From CAVUDO01 sp963740255 (GTDB lineage Bacteria; Actinomycetota; Actinomycetes; Mycobacteriales; Cryptosporangiaceae): a DNA stretch of 64,000 nucleotides. The position numbers were made by a program, and so were the translations under genes. Of this stretch, positions 45,412 to 56,605 are shown in pieces (positions within the stretch are counted from its first letter, which is position 1; each line of letters starts with the position of its first letter). The notes below the pieces were generated by a model. It was given only the letters and a program-made list of their open reading frames with translations. It did not search any database and had not been told where the DNA came from. The stretch lies in NCBI GenBank assembly GCA_963740255.1, contig CAVUDO010000002.1, positions 992,001-1,056,000 on the forward strand, written 5' to 3'.

Positions 45412-46373
45412 GCGCGAAGAACGCCGCCGCCAGCGTCCTCTACGACAATCCCGGTCCCCGCGGGCGCCGCAACACCCTGATCGGCAGCATCGTCTTCGTG
45501 GCGCTGGCCGTGGGCGGCATCTACCTGTGGATCTACCGTCCGCTGGCGGACGCAGGGCAGTTCGACTGGAGGCTGTGGGCTCCGGTACTGGACCCGTCCA
45601 CGGCGGAGTTCCCGCAGGTCTGGAAGCGGCTCGGCGAGGGTTGGACGAACACGATCATCGCTGCCGGCATGGCCATCGTCGCCTCCCTGGTACTCGGTAC
45701 GGGGCTCGCGCTGCTGCGGGCACGCCTGTCGATGGCCACCAACCGGGCCGGGTTGTCGGTCAACTGGCTGCTCAACGCGATCACGCGTCTGTTCGTCGAG
45801 GTGTTCCGAGGGCTGCCTGTCATCCTGACGATCTTCTTCGTCGCTCGCGGTCTGCCCGAGTTCGGCATCCAGCTCGACACGCGCTACTTCCTGGTGATCG
45901 GCCTGACGCTCTACAACATGGTCGTGATCGGCGAGATCCTACGTGCCGGCATGGCGAACCTGCCCCGCGGCCAGCGGGAGGCGGCGGACGCGATCGGCCT
46001 GTCCGGCCTGCAGACGATCCGGCTGATCCTGCTGCCCCAGGCATTCCGGATCATGCTCCCGGCGCTGATCAGCCAGATCGTGGTGATCCTCAAGGACACC
46101 TCGCTCGGCTTCATCATCAGCTACGAGGAGGTCCTGCGGGTTACCGGTCAGCTGATCCAGGCGCTCGGCGACCTCGGCATCGACAACCCCATCCAGATGT
46201 ATGTGGTGGTCGGGACGCTCTACATCCTGCTCAACTACCTGATCAGCAGACTGGCCGTGTACGTCCAGCTCCGTCTCGCGCGGGGCAAGAAGACACCGGC
46301 AGGCGCCGAGATCGCCGACGCCGAAAGTACGGTCATGCCCGGTCTGGACGCCGCTTCAGGGCGGGCCGTCTGA
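45408..46373 (+). CDS. gluD: Glutamate ABC transporter permease
   Basis: A 321-residue second permease subunit. After an N-terminal helix and a 40-residue outside loop, the transport core has GWTNTIIAAGMAIVASL, the RLFVEVFRGLPVIL segment and the EAA loop RAGMANLPRGQREAADAIG. A polar 40-residue tail ends the protein. The start ATG lies within gluC's stop (ATGA), so the two are coupled. A terminator-like hairpin follows. Confidence 0.93.
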   Translation: MSAKNAAASVLYDNPGPRGRRNTLIGSIVFVALAVGGIYLWIYRPLADAGQFDWRLWAPVLDPSTAEFPQVWKRLGEGWTNTIIAAGMAIVASLVLGTGLALLRARLSMATNRAGLSVNWLLNAITRLFVEVFRGLPVILTIFFVARGLPEFGIQLDTRYFLVIGLTLYNMVVIGEILRAGMANLPRGQREAADAIGLSGLQTIRLILLPQAFRIMLPALISQIVVILKDTSLGFIISYEEVLRVTGQLIQALGDLGIDNPIQMYVVVGTLYILLNYLISRLAVYVQLRLARGKKTPAGAEIADAESTVMPGLDAASGRAV

Positions 46374-46391
46374 GCAGTCGCCTCCGAGCGG

Positions 46392-46425
46392 GAGAGGGCG
46401 GGGCCGGTATCGGTCCCGCCCTCTC
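46392..46425 (+). terminator. Terminator hairpin of the gluABCD operon
   Basis: GAGAGGGCGGG pairs perfectly with CCCGCCCTCTC over 11 bp, with an inner CCG/CGG pair, 18 bases after gluD's stop. It lies between convergent gluD and rny and could serve both strands. Confidence 0.8.
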
Positions 46426-46526
46426 GACATCGCGGCGCGCCCTCGTCCAGAGATGGCTCTGAGGCCACGGACCTCGGTGGCCGTCCGGGCACGGCGTTTG
46501 CCGGCCGTCGAGACAGCCAGCGGACG

Positions 46527-48218
<1,692 letters not shown>

Positions 48219-48520
48219 CACGGCCTCCTCGGCTCGGTCCCGAAGCGACGCACCGGCACATGGCACGACCGGCGGGCCGCGACCACATGCCAGAACGACG
48301 CGGAGGGTGAGCCGGCACCGAGCGGACACCGCAGACGACACACAGAGCGACCGACATCCGCACACGCCACGGCAACACGGCGCCGGGCGCAGTGAGATCT
48401 CGGTAGGCGGGCGGGAGCCCGACGGGTGTAGGTGTTCCGGTGTCTCGGGTGATCGGGTCTCTATCGAGTGTGGCTGTCAACGGTTCCCGCGCGAGCGGGC
48501 TCATTACCTCAGTATCGGTG

Positions 48521-48549
48521 AGGCTAAGACTGGGTCACCGGACGGTCAA
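48521..48549 (-). promoter_or_regulatory. Candidate sigma-70 promoter for rny
   Basis: On the minus strand, TTGACC (48549-48544), a 17-bp spacer and TAGCCT (48526-48521) give a housekeeping-type promoter. It would produce a leader of about 300 nt before the rny ATG. The 406-bp gap between rny and recX holds no credible gene; two small hairpins (48408-48421 and 48486-48499) lie in the leader. Confidence 0.5.
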
Positions 48550-48624
48550 GGAATCGCCACGAATTGCCCGCACGCCGGGCACCGCGAGAGTTCGCACCGC
48601 CCGCGTCTCTCGGCCGCCACGCGC

Positions 48625-49215
48625 TCAGAGCGTGGTCTCGTCCACCTCGTCGAGCATCGCCCGGGCTTCGGCGTCCTCGGCGAGCGCGTCGCGGACCACG
48701 CGAAGCGCCAGACCGGGCGGGTACCCCTTCCGCGCCAGCATGCCCACCAGCCGACGGACCTCGACCTCGGGCGCCAACCGCCGGGTCGCCGCGCGCCGCC
48801 TCGCCACCAGCGCGCGCGCGGTCTGTACCTCGACATCCGGATCGAGCCGGTTCAGAGCCGTCCGGGCGGTGTCCTGGGCGACCCCCCGCTGCCGGAGCTC
48901 GCGGGCGAGCACCTGCCGGGCCAGCCCACGGCCGCGATGGCGGGTGTCGACCCAGGCCGCCGCAAAGGCCGCGTCGTCGATCAGCCCGACCTCGCCGAAC
49001 CGGACCAGCACCGTCTCGGCCGCTTCGGGCGGCACCCCCCGCTTGACCATCGCCGCTGCCAGCTCGCTCCGGGTGCGGGGCTGGGTGGACAGCAGTCGAA
49101 GGCAGATCGACCGGGCAACTGACTCCGGGTCAGCAGGCGGGTCGGCGTCCTGGACAGGGTGGGTCCGTGGATCGCCGGGCTGACCCGGAGTCGTGCGACG
49201 GGAACGCCGCGTCAT
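48625..49215 (-). CDS. recX: Regulatory protein RecX
   Basis: A 196-residue helical modulator that limits RecA filament growth. The typical blocks are CLRLLSTQPRTRSELAAAM, RFGEVGLIDDAAFAAAWV and LARELRQRGVAQDTA, repeated three-helix units of RecX. The N-terminal 30 residues are polar extension. It starts 10 bases after recA's stop, the usual recA-recX operon. Confidence 0.93.
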   Translation of the reverse strand: MTRRSRRTTPGQPGDPRTHPVQDADPPADPESVARSICLRLLSTQPRTRSELAAAMVKRGVPPEAAETVLVRFGEVGLIDDAAFAAAWVDTRHRGRGLARQVLARELRQRGVAQDTARTALNRLDPDVEVQTARALVARRRAATRRLAPEVEVRRLVGMLARKGYPPGLALRVVRDALAEDAEARAMLDEVDETTL

Positions 49216-49225
49216 GGTTGCCTGA

Positions 49226-50269
49226 TCAGAAGTCGACCGGAGCCGGGACTGGCACCTCGACGCTCGCGTCGAGCGTGGCGCCCACGCCGAACTTCTCCTT
49301 GAGCTTCTTCTCCAGCTCGTCTGCCAGATCGGGGTTGTCCTGGAGGAACTTGCGTACGTTCTCCTTGCCCTGACCGAGCTGGTCGCCCTCGTACGTGTAC
49401 CAGGCGCCGGACTTGCGGATCAGCCCCTGCTCGACGCCCACGTCGATCAGCGAGCCCTCCCGGCTGATGCCCGTGCCGTACACGATGTCGAACTCCGCCT
49501 GCTTGAAGGGCGGAGCCAGCTTGTTCTTGACGACCTTGACCCGGGTGCGGTTGCCGACCGCGTCGCCACCGTCCTTCAGCGTCTCGATCCGCCGGACGTC
49601 CAGCCGGATCGACGCGTAGAACTTGAGTGCCTTGCCGCCAGTGGTGGTCTCCGGCGACCCGAACATCACGCCGATCTTCTCGCGGAGCTGGTTGATGAAG
49701 ATCGCGGTGGTGCCGGAGCTGTTGAGCCCGCCGGTCATCTTGCGCAGTGCCTGGCTCATCAGCCGGGCCTGCAGACCGACGTGGCTGTCACCCATCTCGC
49801 CCTCGATCTCGGCGCGGGGCACCAGGGCGGCGACCGAGTCGATCACCAGGATGTCGAGCGCACCCGAGCGGATCAGCATGTCGGAGATCTCCAGCGCCTG
49901 CTCTCCGGTGTCGGGCTGGGACACCAGCAGGGCGTCGGTGTCGACCCCCAGCGCCTTGGCGTAGATGGGGTCGAGCGCGTGCTCGGCGTCGATGAACGCC
50001 GCGATGCCGCCGGCGGCCTGCGCATTGGCGACCGCGTGCAGGGCCACCGTGGTCTTTCCGCTGGACTCCGGACCGTAGATCTCCACCACCCGCCCACGCG
50101 GCAGGCCGCCGATGCCGAGCGCGACGTCGAGCGCGATCGACCCGGTGGGGATCACCGAGACCGGGGGGCGGTTCTCGTCGCCGAGGCGCATCACCGAACC
50201 CTTGCCGTACTGTTTGTCGATCTGCGAGAGCGCGACCTCGAGGGCCTTCTCACGGTCCGGACCAGCCAT
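49226..50269 (-). CDS. recA: Recombinase RecA
   Basis: A 347-residue recombinase and LexA coprotease. Walker A is GPESSGKTT, Walker B LVIDSVAALVP, L1 region GEMGDSHVGLQARLMSQALRK and FINQLREKIGVMFG all are intact; no intein. The ATG at 50269 (MAGPDREK) matches usual RecA length and has AAGG eight bases upstream. A longer start at 50308 would add 13 residues. A LexA box lies about 130 bp upstream. Confidence 0.97.
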   Translation of the reverse strand: MAGPDREKALEVALSQIDKQYGKGSVMRLGDENRPPVSVIPTGSIALDVALGIGGLPRGRVVEIYGPESSGKTTVALHAVANAQAAGGIAAFIDAEHALDPIYAKALGVDTDALLVSQPDTGEQALEISDMLIRSGALDILVIDSVAALVPRAEIEGEMGDSHVGLQARLMSQALRKMTGGLNSSGTTAIFINQLREKIGVMFGSPETTTGGKALKFYASIRLDVRRIETLKDGGDAVGNRTRVKVVKNKLAPPFKQAEFDIVYGTGISREGSLIDVGVEQGLIRKSGAWYTYEGDQLGQGKENVRKFLQDNPDLADELEKKLKEKFGVGATLDASVEVPVPAPVDF

Positions 50270-50397
50270 GCCTGCCGCCTTGGGAAGTATTCGGGATGTC
50301 TTCTTCATCGGGACGAACCTAGGGCTCCAGTCCGACAGTTCTCGCGCCGGACCACCGCCGCTGTGGACGACCCGGAGCGGTGTGGACGACACGTTAC

Positions 50398-50413
50398 CCG
50401 AACACATGTTCGA
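50398..50413. promoter_or_regulatory. LexA (SOS) box upstream of recA
   Basis: Read on the minus strand, TCGAAC-ATGT-GTTCGG matches the SOS consensus at 11 of 12 arm positions. It lies 129 bp upstream of the recA ATG, consistent with LexA control of recA-recX. Confidence 0.85.
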
Positions 50414-50473
50414 AGTGTGGACGCGGTACTCGGCGTGTCGCCGACAGGCCCGCGCGGCGGCCCGGACCCCCGC

Positions 50474-51466
50474 TCAGTCGAAGGACTGCCGGGGAATCTC
50501 GGTGGTCGGACGGGACCACGCCTCGGGATTCTCCGCGACGCGCAGTCCGTCCGGCAGTGTCGGCAGCGGGCGGGTGCCGTGCGGGCCGGGAGCGGCTTCC
50601 TCCCCCGGCACGCCGGCTCCCGGCCCTGGCCCCCCCGGCCCCCCGGGTTCCCCCTGCGGTGGCGAAGGGCTGACGTCCGAGGCCGGCGGGGGGAGCCAGC
50701 CCGCCCGGGGCGGTGCGGCCACTGCCGACGCACCGGCCACGCCGCCCGTCGCCGGCCCGGCGACTGGCCGGGGCCTCCGGCCGGACCGCAGCGCCAACCA
50801 CGCCGCGGTCAGACAGAGCGCGACCAGCACCGCCATCAGCAGGAACACCGCCGGCGCCCCGCCGCCCGCCCGCGCGGCCACGGCCCGGAGCCTGCCGTCC
50901 TCGGCCACTGCCGACAGCGGGGTGACCGTGCCGAACTCCGGGTGCCAGACCACGGTGCGCCCGGTCAGTTCCCCGTTGGTGGACAGGACCTTCCCCGGAA
51001 AGGCGATCCGGATCGTGGCGGTGGGCTGACTGCCGATCCCGGTCCCGTTCAGCCGCTGGTCGCCGCGCGAGGACAGGTCTACCGTGCCCCGGACTTCGAA
51101 CCGGTCGCCCCTATGCTCGATCACCCAGTCGGCGCCGGGCCGGTTGAAGTCGGCCAGCCGGACCGCCCGGAAGACGTACCGCTTCCCGACCAGCCGCTCG
51201 GTGCGGTAGGGCTCGACCGTGATGCCTCGGCCCGCCCGCGGCGCTCCGACCAGGCTCCGGTCGATGACCTCGGCCAGGAACCGCTCCTCGCTCCGCCCCG
51301 TCGCGGCGACGACCCTCCGGTCGAACGCCAGGATCATCGTGCCGTCGAGGGTCTCCTGCGGGGAGACGCGGAGGTCCATGTCGAGGGTGACACACCCGGC
51401 CAGCCCGAACGCCAGGACGCAGACGAGGACGGACGCGGCGACGGCACGCAGCCGGCGGAGGGGCAT
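50474..51466 (-). CDS. LppM-family lipoprotein/membrane protein
   Basis: A 330-residue surface protein. The signal ends in lipobox LAGC followed by VTLDMDLRVSPQETLDGTMI, the DUF3153/LppM start. A beta-rich domain of about 180 residues precedes a single membrane helix (FLLMAVLVALCLTAAWLAL) and a Pro/Gly-rich cytoplasmic tail. LppM in mycobacteria affects phagosome interaction; here the role is unknown. The start at 51466 places the signal peptide correctly; ATG 51484 is in frame and possible. Confidence 0.8.
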   Translation of the reverse strand: MPLRRLRAVAASVLVCVLAFGLAGCVTLDMDLRVSPQETLDGTMILAFDRRVVAATGRSEERFLAEVIDRSLVGAPRAGRGITVEPYRTERLVGKRYVFRAVRLADFNRPGADWVIEHRGDRFEVRGTVDLSSRGDQRLNGTGIGSQPTATIRIAFPGKVLSTNGELTGRTVVWHPEFGTVTPLSAVAEDGRLRAVAARAGGGAPAVFLLMAVLVALCLTAAWLALRSGRRPRPVAGPATGGVAGASAVAAPPRAGWLPPPASDVSPSPPQGEPGGPGGPGPGAGVPGEEAAPGPHGTRPLPTLPDGLRVAENPEAWSRPTTEIPRQSFD

Positions 51467-51547
51467 GGCTCCATCGTGGCCCATCCGGGGACCCCGCGAG
51501 GAGGGGGCTTAGTCAGGGCTTAACGAACATGGCTCGACGAACATGGC

Positions 51548-51742
51548 TCACCGCAGCTGCGGAGCGATCTCGAACGCGCCGCAGATCGCGCGCCACACGG
51601 ACTTGGCGTCCTCGCCGGCGGCCAGCGCCTCGTCGACCGTGCGGCCGTCGAGCTGGGGCAGCACCTGGTCGGCCGCGATCGACCGCGAGTACACCGGGCC
51701 GAAGGAGGTGTCCATCCGCTGCCAGAAGTCCGTGAGCCGCAC
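51548..51742 (-). CDS. DUF3046 protein
   Basis: A 64-residue conserved actinobacterial protein: RLTDFWQRMDTSFGPVY at the N-terminus and a WRAICGAFEIA ending define DUF3046. It is usually found near recA/recX, as here. The function is unknown. GTG 51742 begins the family domain directly. Confidence 0.8.
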   Translation of the reverse strand: MRLTDFWQRMDTSFGPVYSRSIAADQVLPQLDGRTVDEALAAGEDAKSVWRAICGAFEIAPQLR

Positions 51743-51752
51743 GCGGGCCAGG

Positions 51753-53195
51753 CTACCCGCCCTCGGGCCGTGCCGAGCCCGGCGCGACCTCCGACGCGGC
51801 CTCTCGCGCGGGCCCGCTGACGGGCCGGGCGGCAGGCGTCGGCCGAACGGCCGATGCGTCCGCGGGAGCCCGCGGCCCGGGCACCAGCTCGGCGTCGACC
51901 GGCCCGCCGGCCCGTGTCGGCGCACCGTCCGTGGACCGTCCACGCAGGACGGCGGCGCCCAGCGGGGCGAGGGCGATCGCGGCCAGCAGCGCGAGGAACG
52001 GGTAGCCCGCCACACCGACGACGATCCCGGCCAGCACGCTGGCGACGGCCGCGGCCAGGCCCATCACGAAGTCGGCGGCACCCTGGGCGGCCGGCCGGGC
52101 GTCGGCCGGCACGGCCTCGGTGAGCAGCGTCGACCCGGCCACCAGCGTGCACGACCAGCCGAGGCCGATCACCACCAGCCCGACGCCCACCTGCACGGAC
52201 GCCTCGGCCGGTGCGGTGCCGACGATCGCGGCGGCCACCAGCAGGAACGCCACCCCGCAGCGGATCACGACCAGGCAGCCGAACCGGTCGGTGAGCCAGC
52301 CCGCCACCGGAGACAGCGCGTACATCCCGGCGATGTGGACGCTGATCACGACACCGATGACCTCCAGCGAGCCGCCGCCGTGGTGCAGGTGGATCGGCGT
52401 CATCGCCATCACGCCGACCATCACCGAGTGCCCCACCGCCACGGCCGAGAGTCCCAGCACGGCGTCCGGGTAGGAGCGGACGACCCGCAGCGCCTCCCGG
52501 GTGGAGACCCGGGGCGGCCGCGACGCACCGCGCACCGCACGGCTCAGCACGAGCGGGTCGGGACGCAGGAACGCCAGGATCGACAGTGCCGCCAGCAGGA
52601 ACACGACGGCGCCGATCAGGAACGGCCCGGCGAGCCGCGGCACCCCGGCCGCGGCGGCGAGCCGCCCGGCCGGACCGGCCAGGTTGGGGCCGGCCACCGC
52701 GCCGACGGTGGTGGCCCAGACCACCACCGACAGCGCCCGACCACGCCGGTCGGGCGCCGCCAGGTCGGTGGCGGCGTACCGGGACTGCAGGCCGGCGGCG
52801 GTGCCGCCGCCGAAGAACAGCAGGCCCACCAGGGCCAGCGGAAAGGACCCGACCACGGCGGCGACCACCACCACGGCGGCCCCGAACGAACCGCATCCGT
52901 ACGCCAGCGCCAGGCCGGGCCGACGGCCGTACCGCTGCATGGCCGCCGCGACCACCACCGCGAGCCCGGCCGCGCCCAGCACCGGCGCGGTGGTCGCCAG
53001 CCCGGCCAGGGTGTCGGTGCCCGCGAGGTCGGAGGCGAGCAGCGCGGCCACCGCGATCCCCAGCGCGACCCCGACGCCGCCGAGCATCTGAACGGCGACG
53101 AACAACCGGACCGTCCGCCGCTGCACCGCCGCGACCCGCTCCGGACCCGGCTGGGCGAGGCCGGCGGAACCCGGACCGACGGGGTCAGAGGCCAA
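51753..53195 (-). CDS. MFS transporter
   Basis: A 480-residue major facilitator with about 12 membrane helices. The loop 2-3 motif is MQRYGRRPGLALAYG and the loop 8-9 counterpart WLTDRFGCLVVIRCG. A 65-residue polar Ala/Pro tail follows the last helix. Substrate unknown; drug or metabolite efflux is likely for this subtype. Its ATG lies 11 bases inside the end of the acyl-CoA dehydrogenase gene, so the two are an operon. Confidence 0.87.
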   Translation of the reverse strand: MASDPVGPGSAGLAQPGPERVAAVQRRTVRLFVAVQMLGGVGVALGIAVAALLASDLAGTDTLAGLATTAPVLGAAGLAVVVAAAMQRYGRRPGLALAYGCGSFGAAVVVVAAVVGSFPLALVGLLFFGGGTAAGLQSRYAATDLAAPDRRGRALSVVVWATTVGAVAGPNLAGPAGRLAAAAGVPRLAGPFLIGAVVFLLAALSILAFLRPDPLVLSRAVRGASRPPRVSTREALRVVRSYPDAVLGLSAVAVGHSVMVGVMAMTPIHLHHGGGSLEVIGVVISVHIAGMYALSPVAGWLTDRFGCLVVIRCGVAFLLVAAAIVGTAPAEASVQVGVGLVVIGLGWSCTLVAGSTLLTEAVPADARPAAQGAADFVMGLAAAVASVLAGIVVGVAGYPFLALLAAIALAPLGAAVLRGRSTDGAPTRAGGPVDAELVPGPRAPADASAVRPTPAARPVSGPAREAASEVAPGSARPEGG

Positions 53196-54327
53196 GAGAG
53201 CGCCCCACGATCTCCTTCATGATCTCGGTGGTGCCGCCGTAGATCGACTGCACCCGCGAGTCCAGCCATGCCTTGGAGATCGGGTACTCGCTCATGTAGC
53301 CGTAGCCGCCGTGCAACTGGACGCACCGGTCGGCGACCTTGTTCTGCAGCTCGGTCGTCCACCACTTGGCCATCGCGGCGTCGGGAACCGTCAGCCGGCC
53401 GGCGACGTGCTCGGCGATGCAGTGGTTGAGGAAGGTGCGGGCGATCGTCGTCTCGGTGGCCAGCTCCGCGAGCAGGAACCGGGTGTGCTGGAACTTCGAC
53501 ACCGGCCGGCCGAACGCCTCGCGGCCCTTCACGTACGCAACCGTCATCTCGACCATCCGCTCGCACGCGGCCACCGCCGCGACCGCGATGCCGAGCCGTT
53601 CCTGGGGCAGCCGTTCGGCCAGGTAGTAGAACCCGTGGTTCTCCTCCCCCAGCAGATTGGTCACCGGCACCCGGACGTCGTCGAAGAACAGCTCGGCGGT
53701 GTCCTGGGCCTTGAGGCCGACCTTGTCGAGGTTGCGGCCGCGGGAGAAGCCGGGCATGTCGCGTTCGACCACGAGCAGGCTGATGCCGTGGGCGCCCTTG
53801 TCCGGCGCGGTCTTGGCCACCACGATCACCAGGTCGGAGTGGATGCCGTTGGTGATGAACGTCTTCGAGCCGTTCAGCGCGTAGTGGTCGCCCTCGCGTC
53901 GCGCGGTCGTCCTGATGCCGGCCAGGTCGGAGCCGGCCGCCGGCTCGCTCATCGCGATCGCGGTGATGATCTCGCCGGAGCAGAATCCGGCCAGCCAGCG
54001 GCGCTTCTGCTCCTCGGTGCACAGCTCGCGCAGGTACGGCGCCACGATGTCGTTGTGCAGCCCGAACCCCACCCCCGACCCGCCGACCCGGATCAGCTCC
54101 TCGACCAGGACGGCGTTGAACCGGAAGTCGACCTGGCCGCCGCCGCCGTACTCCTCGGGCATGTCGGTGCCGAGCAGCCCGAGCTTGCCGGCCTCGGTCC
54201 AGACGTCCCGGTCGACGATGCCTGCCTTCTCCCAGTCGCGGTGGTACGGGGCGATGTGCCGGTCGCAGAACGCCCGGGCCAACTCACGGAAGGCGTCGTG
54301 CTCGGACTCGTAGAGGGGTTGCTCCAT
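53185..54327 (-). CDS. Acyl-CoA dehydrogenase
   Basis: A 380-residue FAD flavoenzyme for the first step of acyl-CoA beta-oxidation. Motifs are ITAIAMSEPAAGSDLAGI (FAD/substrate), the VQLHGGYGYMSEYPI segment, and YGGTTEIMKEIVGR with the catalytic glutamate. The acyl chain range is unknown. It is followed at once by the MFS gene. A hairpin upstream separates it from the YdfG-like gene. Confidence 0.92.
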   Translation of the reverse strand: MEQPLYESEHDAFRELARAFCDRHIAPYHRDWEKAGIVDRDVWTEAGKLGLLGTDMPEEYGGGGQVDFRFNAVLVEELIRVGGSGVGFGLHNDIVAPYLRELCTEEQKRRWLAGFCSGEIITAIAMSEPAAGSDLAGIRTTARREGDHYALNGSKTFITNGIHSDLVIVVAKTAPDKGAHGISLLVVERDMPGFSRGRNLDKVGLKAQDTAELFFDDVRVPVTNLLGEENHGFYYLAERLPQERLGIAVAAVAACERMVEMTVAYVKGREAFGRPVSKFQHTRFLLAELATETTIARTFLNHCIAEHVAGRLTVPDAAMAKWWTTELQNKVADRCVQLHGGYGYMSEYPISKAWLDSRVQSIYGGTTEIMKEIVGRSLGL

Positions 54328-54341
54328 ACCCCGATCCTCTC

Positions 54342-54364
54342 AGGGGCGCCGCGATGCGGCCCCT
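54342..54364 (-). terminator. Hairpin between the YdfG-like gene and the acyl-CoA dehydrogenase gene
   Basis: AGGGGCGCCGC and GCGGCCCCT form an imperfect stem around GAT, 64 bases past the stop of the YdfG-like gene on the minus strand and 15 bases before the dehydrogenase start. A weak terminator is possible. Confidence 0.4.
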
Positions 54365-54427
54365 CGTTTCACCGGACGTTCTCGCCGCGGCACCGTGCGA
54401 CGGCCGGCCCGGGCGGCCGTCGGTCCG

Positions 54428-55181
54428 TCAGCCGCGGTCGACCTGGAACGGCCCGAAGCTCTGGGCCACGGGCATGAGCTCCATCGTGTTGACGTTCACG
54501 TGCGCGGGCAGCGACGTCGTCCAGTACACCGCCTCGGCGATGTCGTCGGGTTCCAGTGGCTGCATGCCCGCGTAGACGGCGTCGGCCTGCTTCTGGTCGC
54601 CGCCGAACCGCACCAGGGAGAACTCCGTTCCGCCGCTCATGCCGGGCTCCAGGCAGGTGACGCGGACGCCGGTGCCGTGCAGGTCGCTGCGCAGGTTCAG
54701 GCTGAGCTGGCGGACGAACGCCTTGGTCGCGCCGTACACGTTGCCGCCCGGGTACGGGTAGTTGCCGGCGGTCGATCCGATGTTGACCACATGGCCGCAG
54801 CCGCGCGCGACCATGCCGGGCAGGACGGCGCGCGTGCAGTAGAGGAGCCCGCGGCAGTTGGTGTCGAGCATCTGCTCCCAGTCGTCCAGGTCGGCCTGGT
54901 GGGCCGGTCCGAGCCCCTTCGCCAGGCCGGCGTTGTTGACCAGGACGTCGATCCCGGCGAACTCGGCCGGGAGGGCGTCGACCGCCGGCCCGACCGCAGC
55001 CCGATCGCGGACGTCCAGGGCGAGTGGGAGGACCCCGGGGTCCGAGCTCGTCGGCCAGCGCCGCGAGCCGGTCGGCGTCCCGGGCGGCGGCCACCACCCG
55101 GCGGCCCTCGGCGACGAAACGCCGCACGATCGCGGCGCCGAAGCCGCCGCTCGCCCCGGTCACGAACACGGTGCTGTCCAT
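54428..55181 (-). pseudogene. ydfG: YdfG-like short-chain dehydrogenase, frameshifted
   Basis: The N-terminal part (MDSTVFVTGASGGFGAAIVR, Rossmann) and the C-terminal part (MLDTNCRGLLYCTRAVLPG, catalytic S...Y-x3-K in NIGSTAG / VYGATKAF, SLPAHVNVNTMELMPV) are in different frames. They align end to end with YdfG, an NADP-dependent 3-hydroxy acid dehydrogenase, if one G is removed from the GGGG run at 55033-55036, restoring DELGPRVLPLALDVRDRAA. The insertion breaks the protein after about 50 residues. It may be a true mutation or a homopolymer sequence error. It is 36 bp downstream of the MocR gene. Confidence 0.85.
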
Positions 55182-55217
55182 CGGTTCCTCCTGGTTCCGT
55201 CGGTCACGGCGGTCTGG

Positions 55218-56552
55218 TCAGACACTGTGGCGGCGGGCGCGCGGGGCGACCGCGGCGGCCACCGCGTCCGCGAGGGCGGGCATGTCGGCCGCCGCCAGCG
55301 CACCGACTGTGATCCGCAGGCCGGGCGGGCTGGCGAGCCGGTAGCGGGACCCCGGGGCCACCACGATGCCCGCGTCGCGCAGGGCGGCCACCGCCGTCGC
55401 CTCGTCCTCGACCGGCACCCAGACGTTCACGCCGGTCCGGCCGCGGGCCGCCACCCCCCGCGCGGCGAGCGCGTCAACCAGCGCCCGGCGGCGGGCCGTG
55501 TACGCCGCGGCCGCCTGGGCGACGTGGGCGTCCACGGCGGGATCGGCGAACAGGGCCGCCACCACCGCCTGGCTGAGCTGGCTCACCCAGCCGCCGCCGA
55601 GCCGCTGGCGACCCTCCACCCGGGCGATCGTCAGCGGGTCGCCGGCGAGCAGGGCGACCCGCAGGTCAGGACCGTACGGCTTGCTGGTCGAACGGACCAG
55701 TGCCCACCGCTCGGTGACCCCGCCCAGCGTGGCCAGCGGCACACCGGCGAGTTCGGCCGCGTGGTCGTCCTCCAGCACCAGCACGTCCGGGTGGCCCTGC
55801 AGCGCCGCCCGCAGCGCGCCGGCCCGGGCCCGCGTGATCGCCGCACCCGTCGGGTTGTGGGCACGGTTGGTGACGATCGCCGCCCGGACGCCGGCCCGCA
55901 GCGCCGCCGCGAACGCCTCGGCCCGGGGTCCGTCGTCGTCTACGGCGACCGGCACCGGGTGCAAACCCAGCATGGCCAGCAGGTCGAGCAGGTTGGACCA
56001 GCCCGGGTCCTCCACGGCCACCCGGTCGCCCGGCGAGAGGTGCGCGAGCAGGCACCGTTCCAGGGCGTCCAGTGCGCCGTGGGTGACGGTGAGCGCATCG
56101 GTGCGGACGCCGTCGGCGGCCAGCCGGTCCGTTCCGAGGGCGAGCAGACGGTCCAGGGGTCCGGTCTCGGCATAGGGCACCGGCCGCGGGTCGAGCTGGC
56201 GGAGTGCGGGCGTCAACGCCGGAAGCAGCTCCGGGTCCGGATCGCCCGTGGACAGGTCGCGGGCTCCGGGAGGCACCGGCAGCGGTTCGCCCGTGCGGAC
56301 GGCGGTCGCGGGCCGGGAGCGCACCCGGGTGCCGCGCCGCCCGTGCGCCTCGACCAGCCCACGCTGGCGCAGGGTGCGGTATGCGGCGGCCACGGTGTTG
56401 GGGCTGACGCCGAGGTCGGCGGCGAGCGTTCGCACGGCCGGCAGCAGGGCGCCGGTGGCCAGCTCGCGGTTGTGGACGGCGTGCTCGACGCTGCCCGCGA
56501 TCTGGCTGGCCGTGGAGCCGTTCAAGCGATATCGTCCTGACACAGCGTTCAT
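55218..56552 (-). CDS. MocR/PdxR-family GntR regulator with aminotransferase domain
   Basis: A 444-residue fusion. The N-terminal GntR winged helix has GALLPAVRTLAADLGVSPNTVAAAYRTL; the rest is a fold-type I PLP domain with SNLLDLLAML, RAHNPTGAAI and the PLP lysine in STSKPYGP. MocR proteins sense PLP or amino compounds and usually control a divergent gene, here the FMN-binding gene. An AT-rich stretch (TACAAT on the minus strand) abuts the ATG, so a leaderless start at GTG 56543 is possible. Confidence 0.9.
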   Translation of the reverse strand: MNAVSGRYRLNGSTASQIAGSVEHAVHNRELATGALLPAVRTLAADLGVSPNTVAAAYRTLRQRGLVEAHGRRGTRVRSRPATAVRTGEPLPVPPGARDLSTGDPDPELLPALTPALRQLDPRPVPYAETGPLDRLLALGTDRLAADGVRTDALTVTHGALDALERCLLAHLSPGDRVAVEDPGWSNLLDLLAMLGLHPVPVAVDDDGPRAEAFAAALRAGVRAAIVTNRAHNPTGAAITRARAGALRAALQGHPDVLVLEDDHAAELAGVPLATLGGVTERWALVRSTSKPYGPDLRVALLAGDPLTIARVEGRQRLGGGWVSQLSQAVVAALFADPAVDAHVAQAAAAYTARRRALVDALAARGVAARGRTGVNVWVPVEDEATAVAALRDAGIVVAPGSRYRLASPPGLRITVGALAAADMPALADAVAAAVAPRARRHSV

Positions 56553-56605
56553 ATTGTATTAGTACGAAGTCAACCGCAACCGCAACCGCAGATCGGATCG
56601 TGCCC

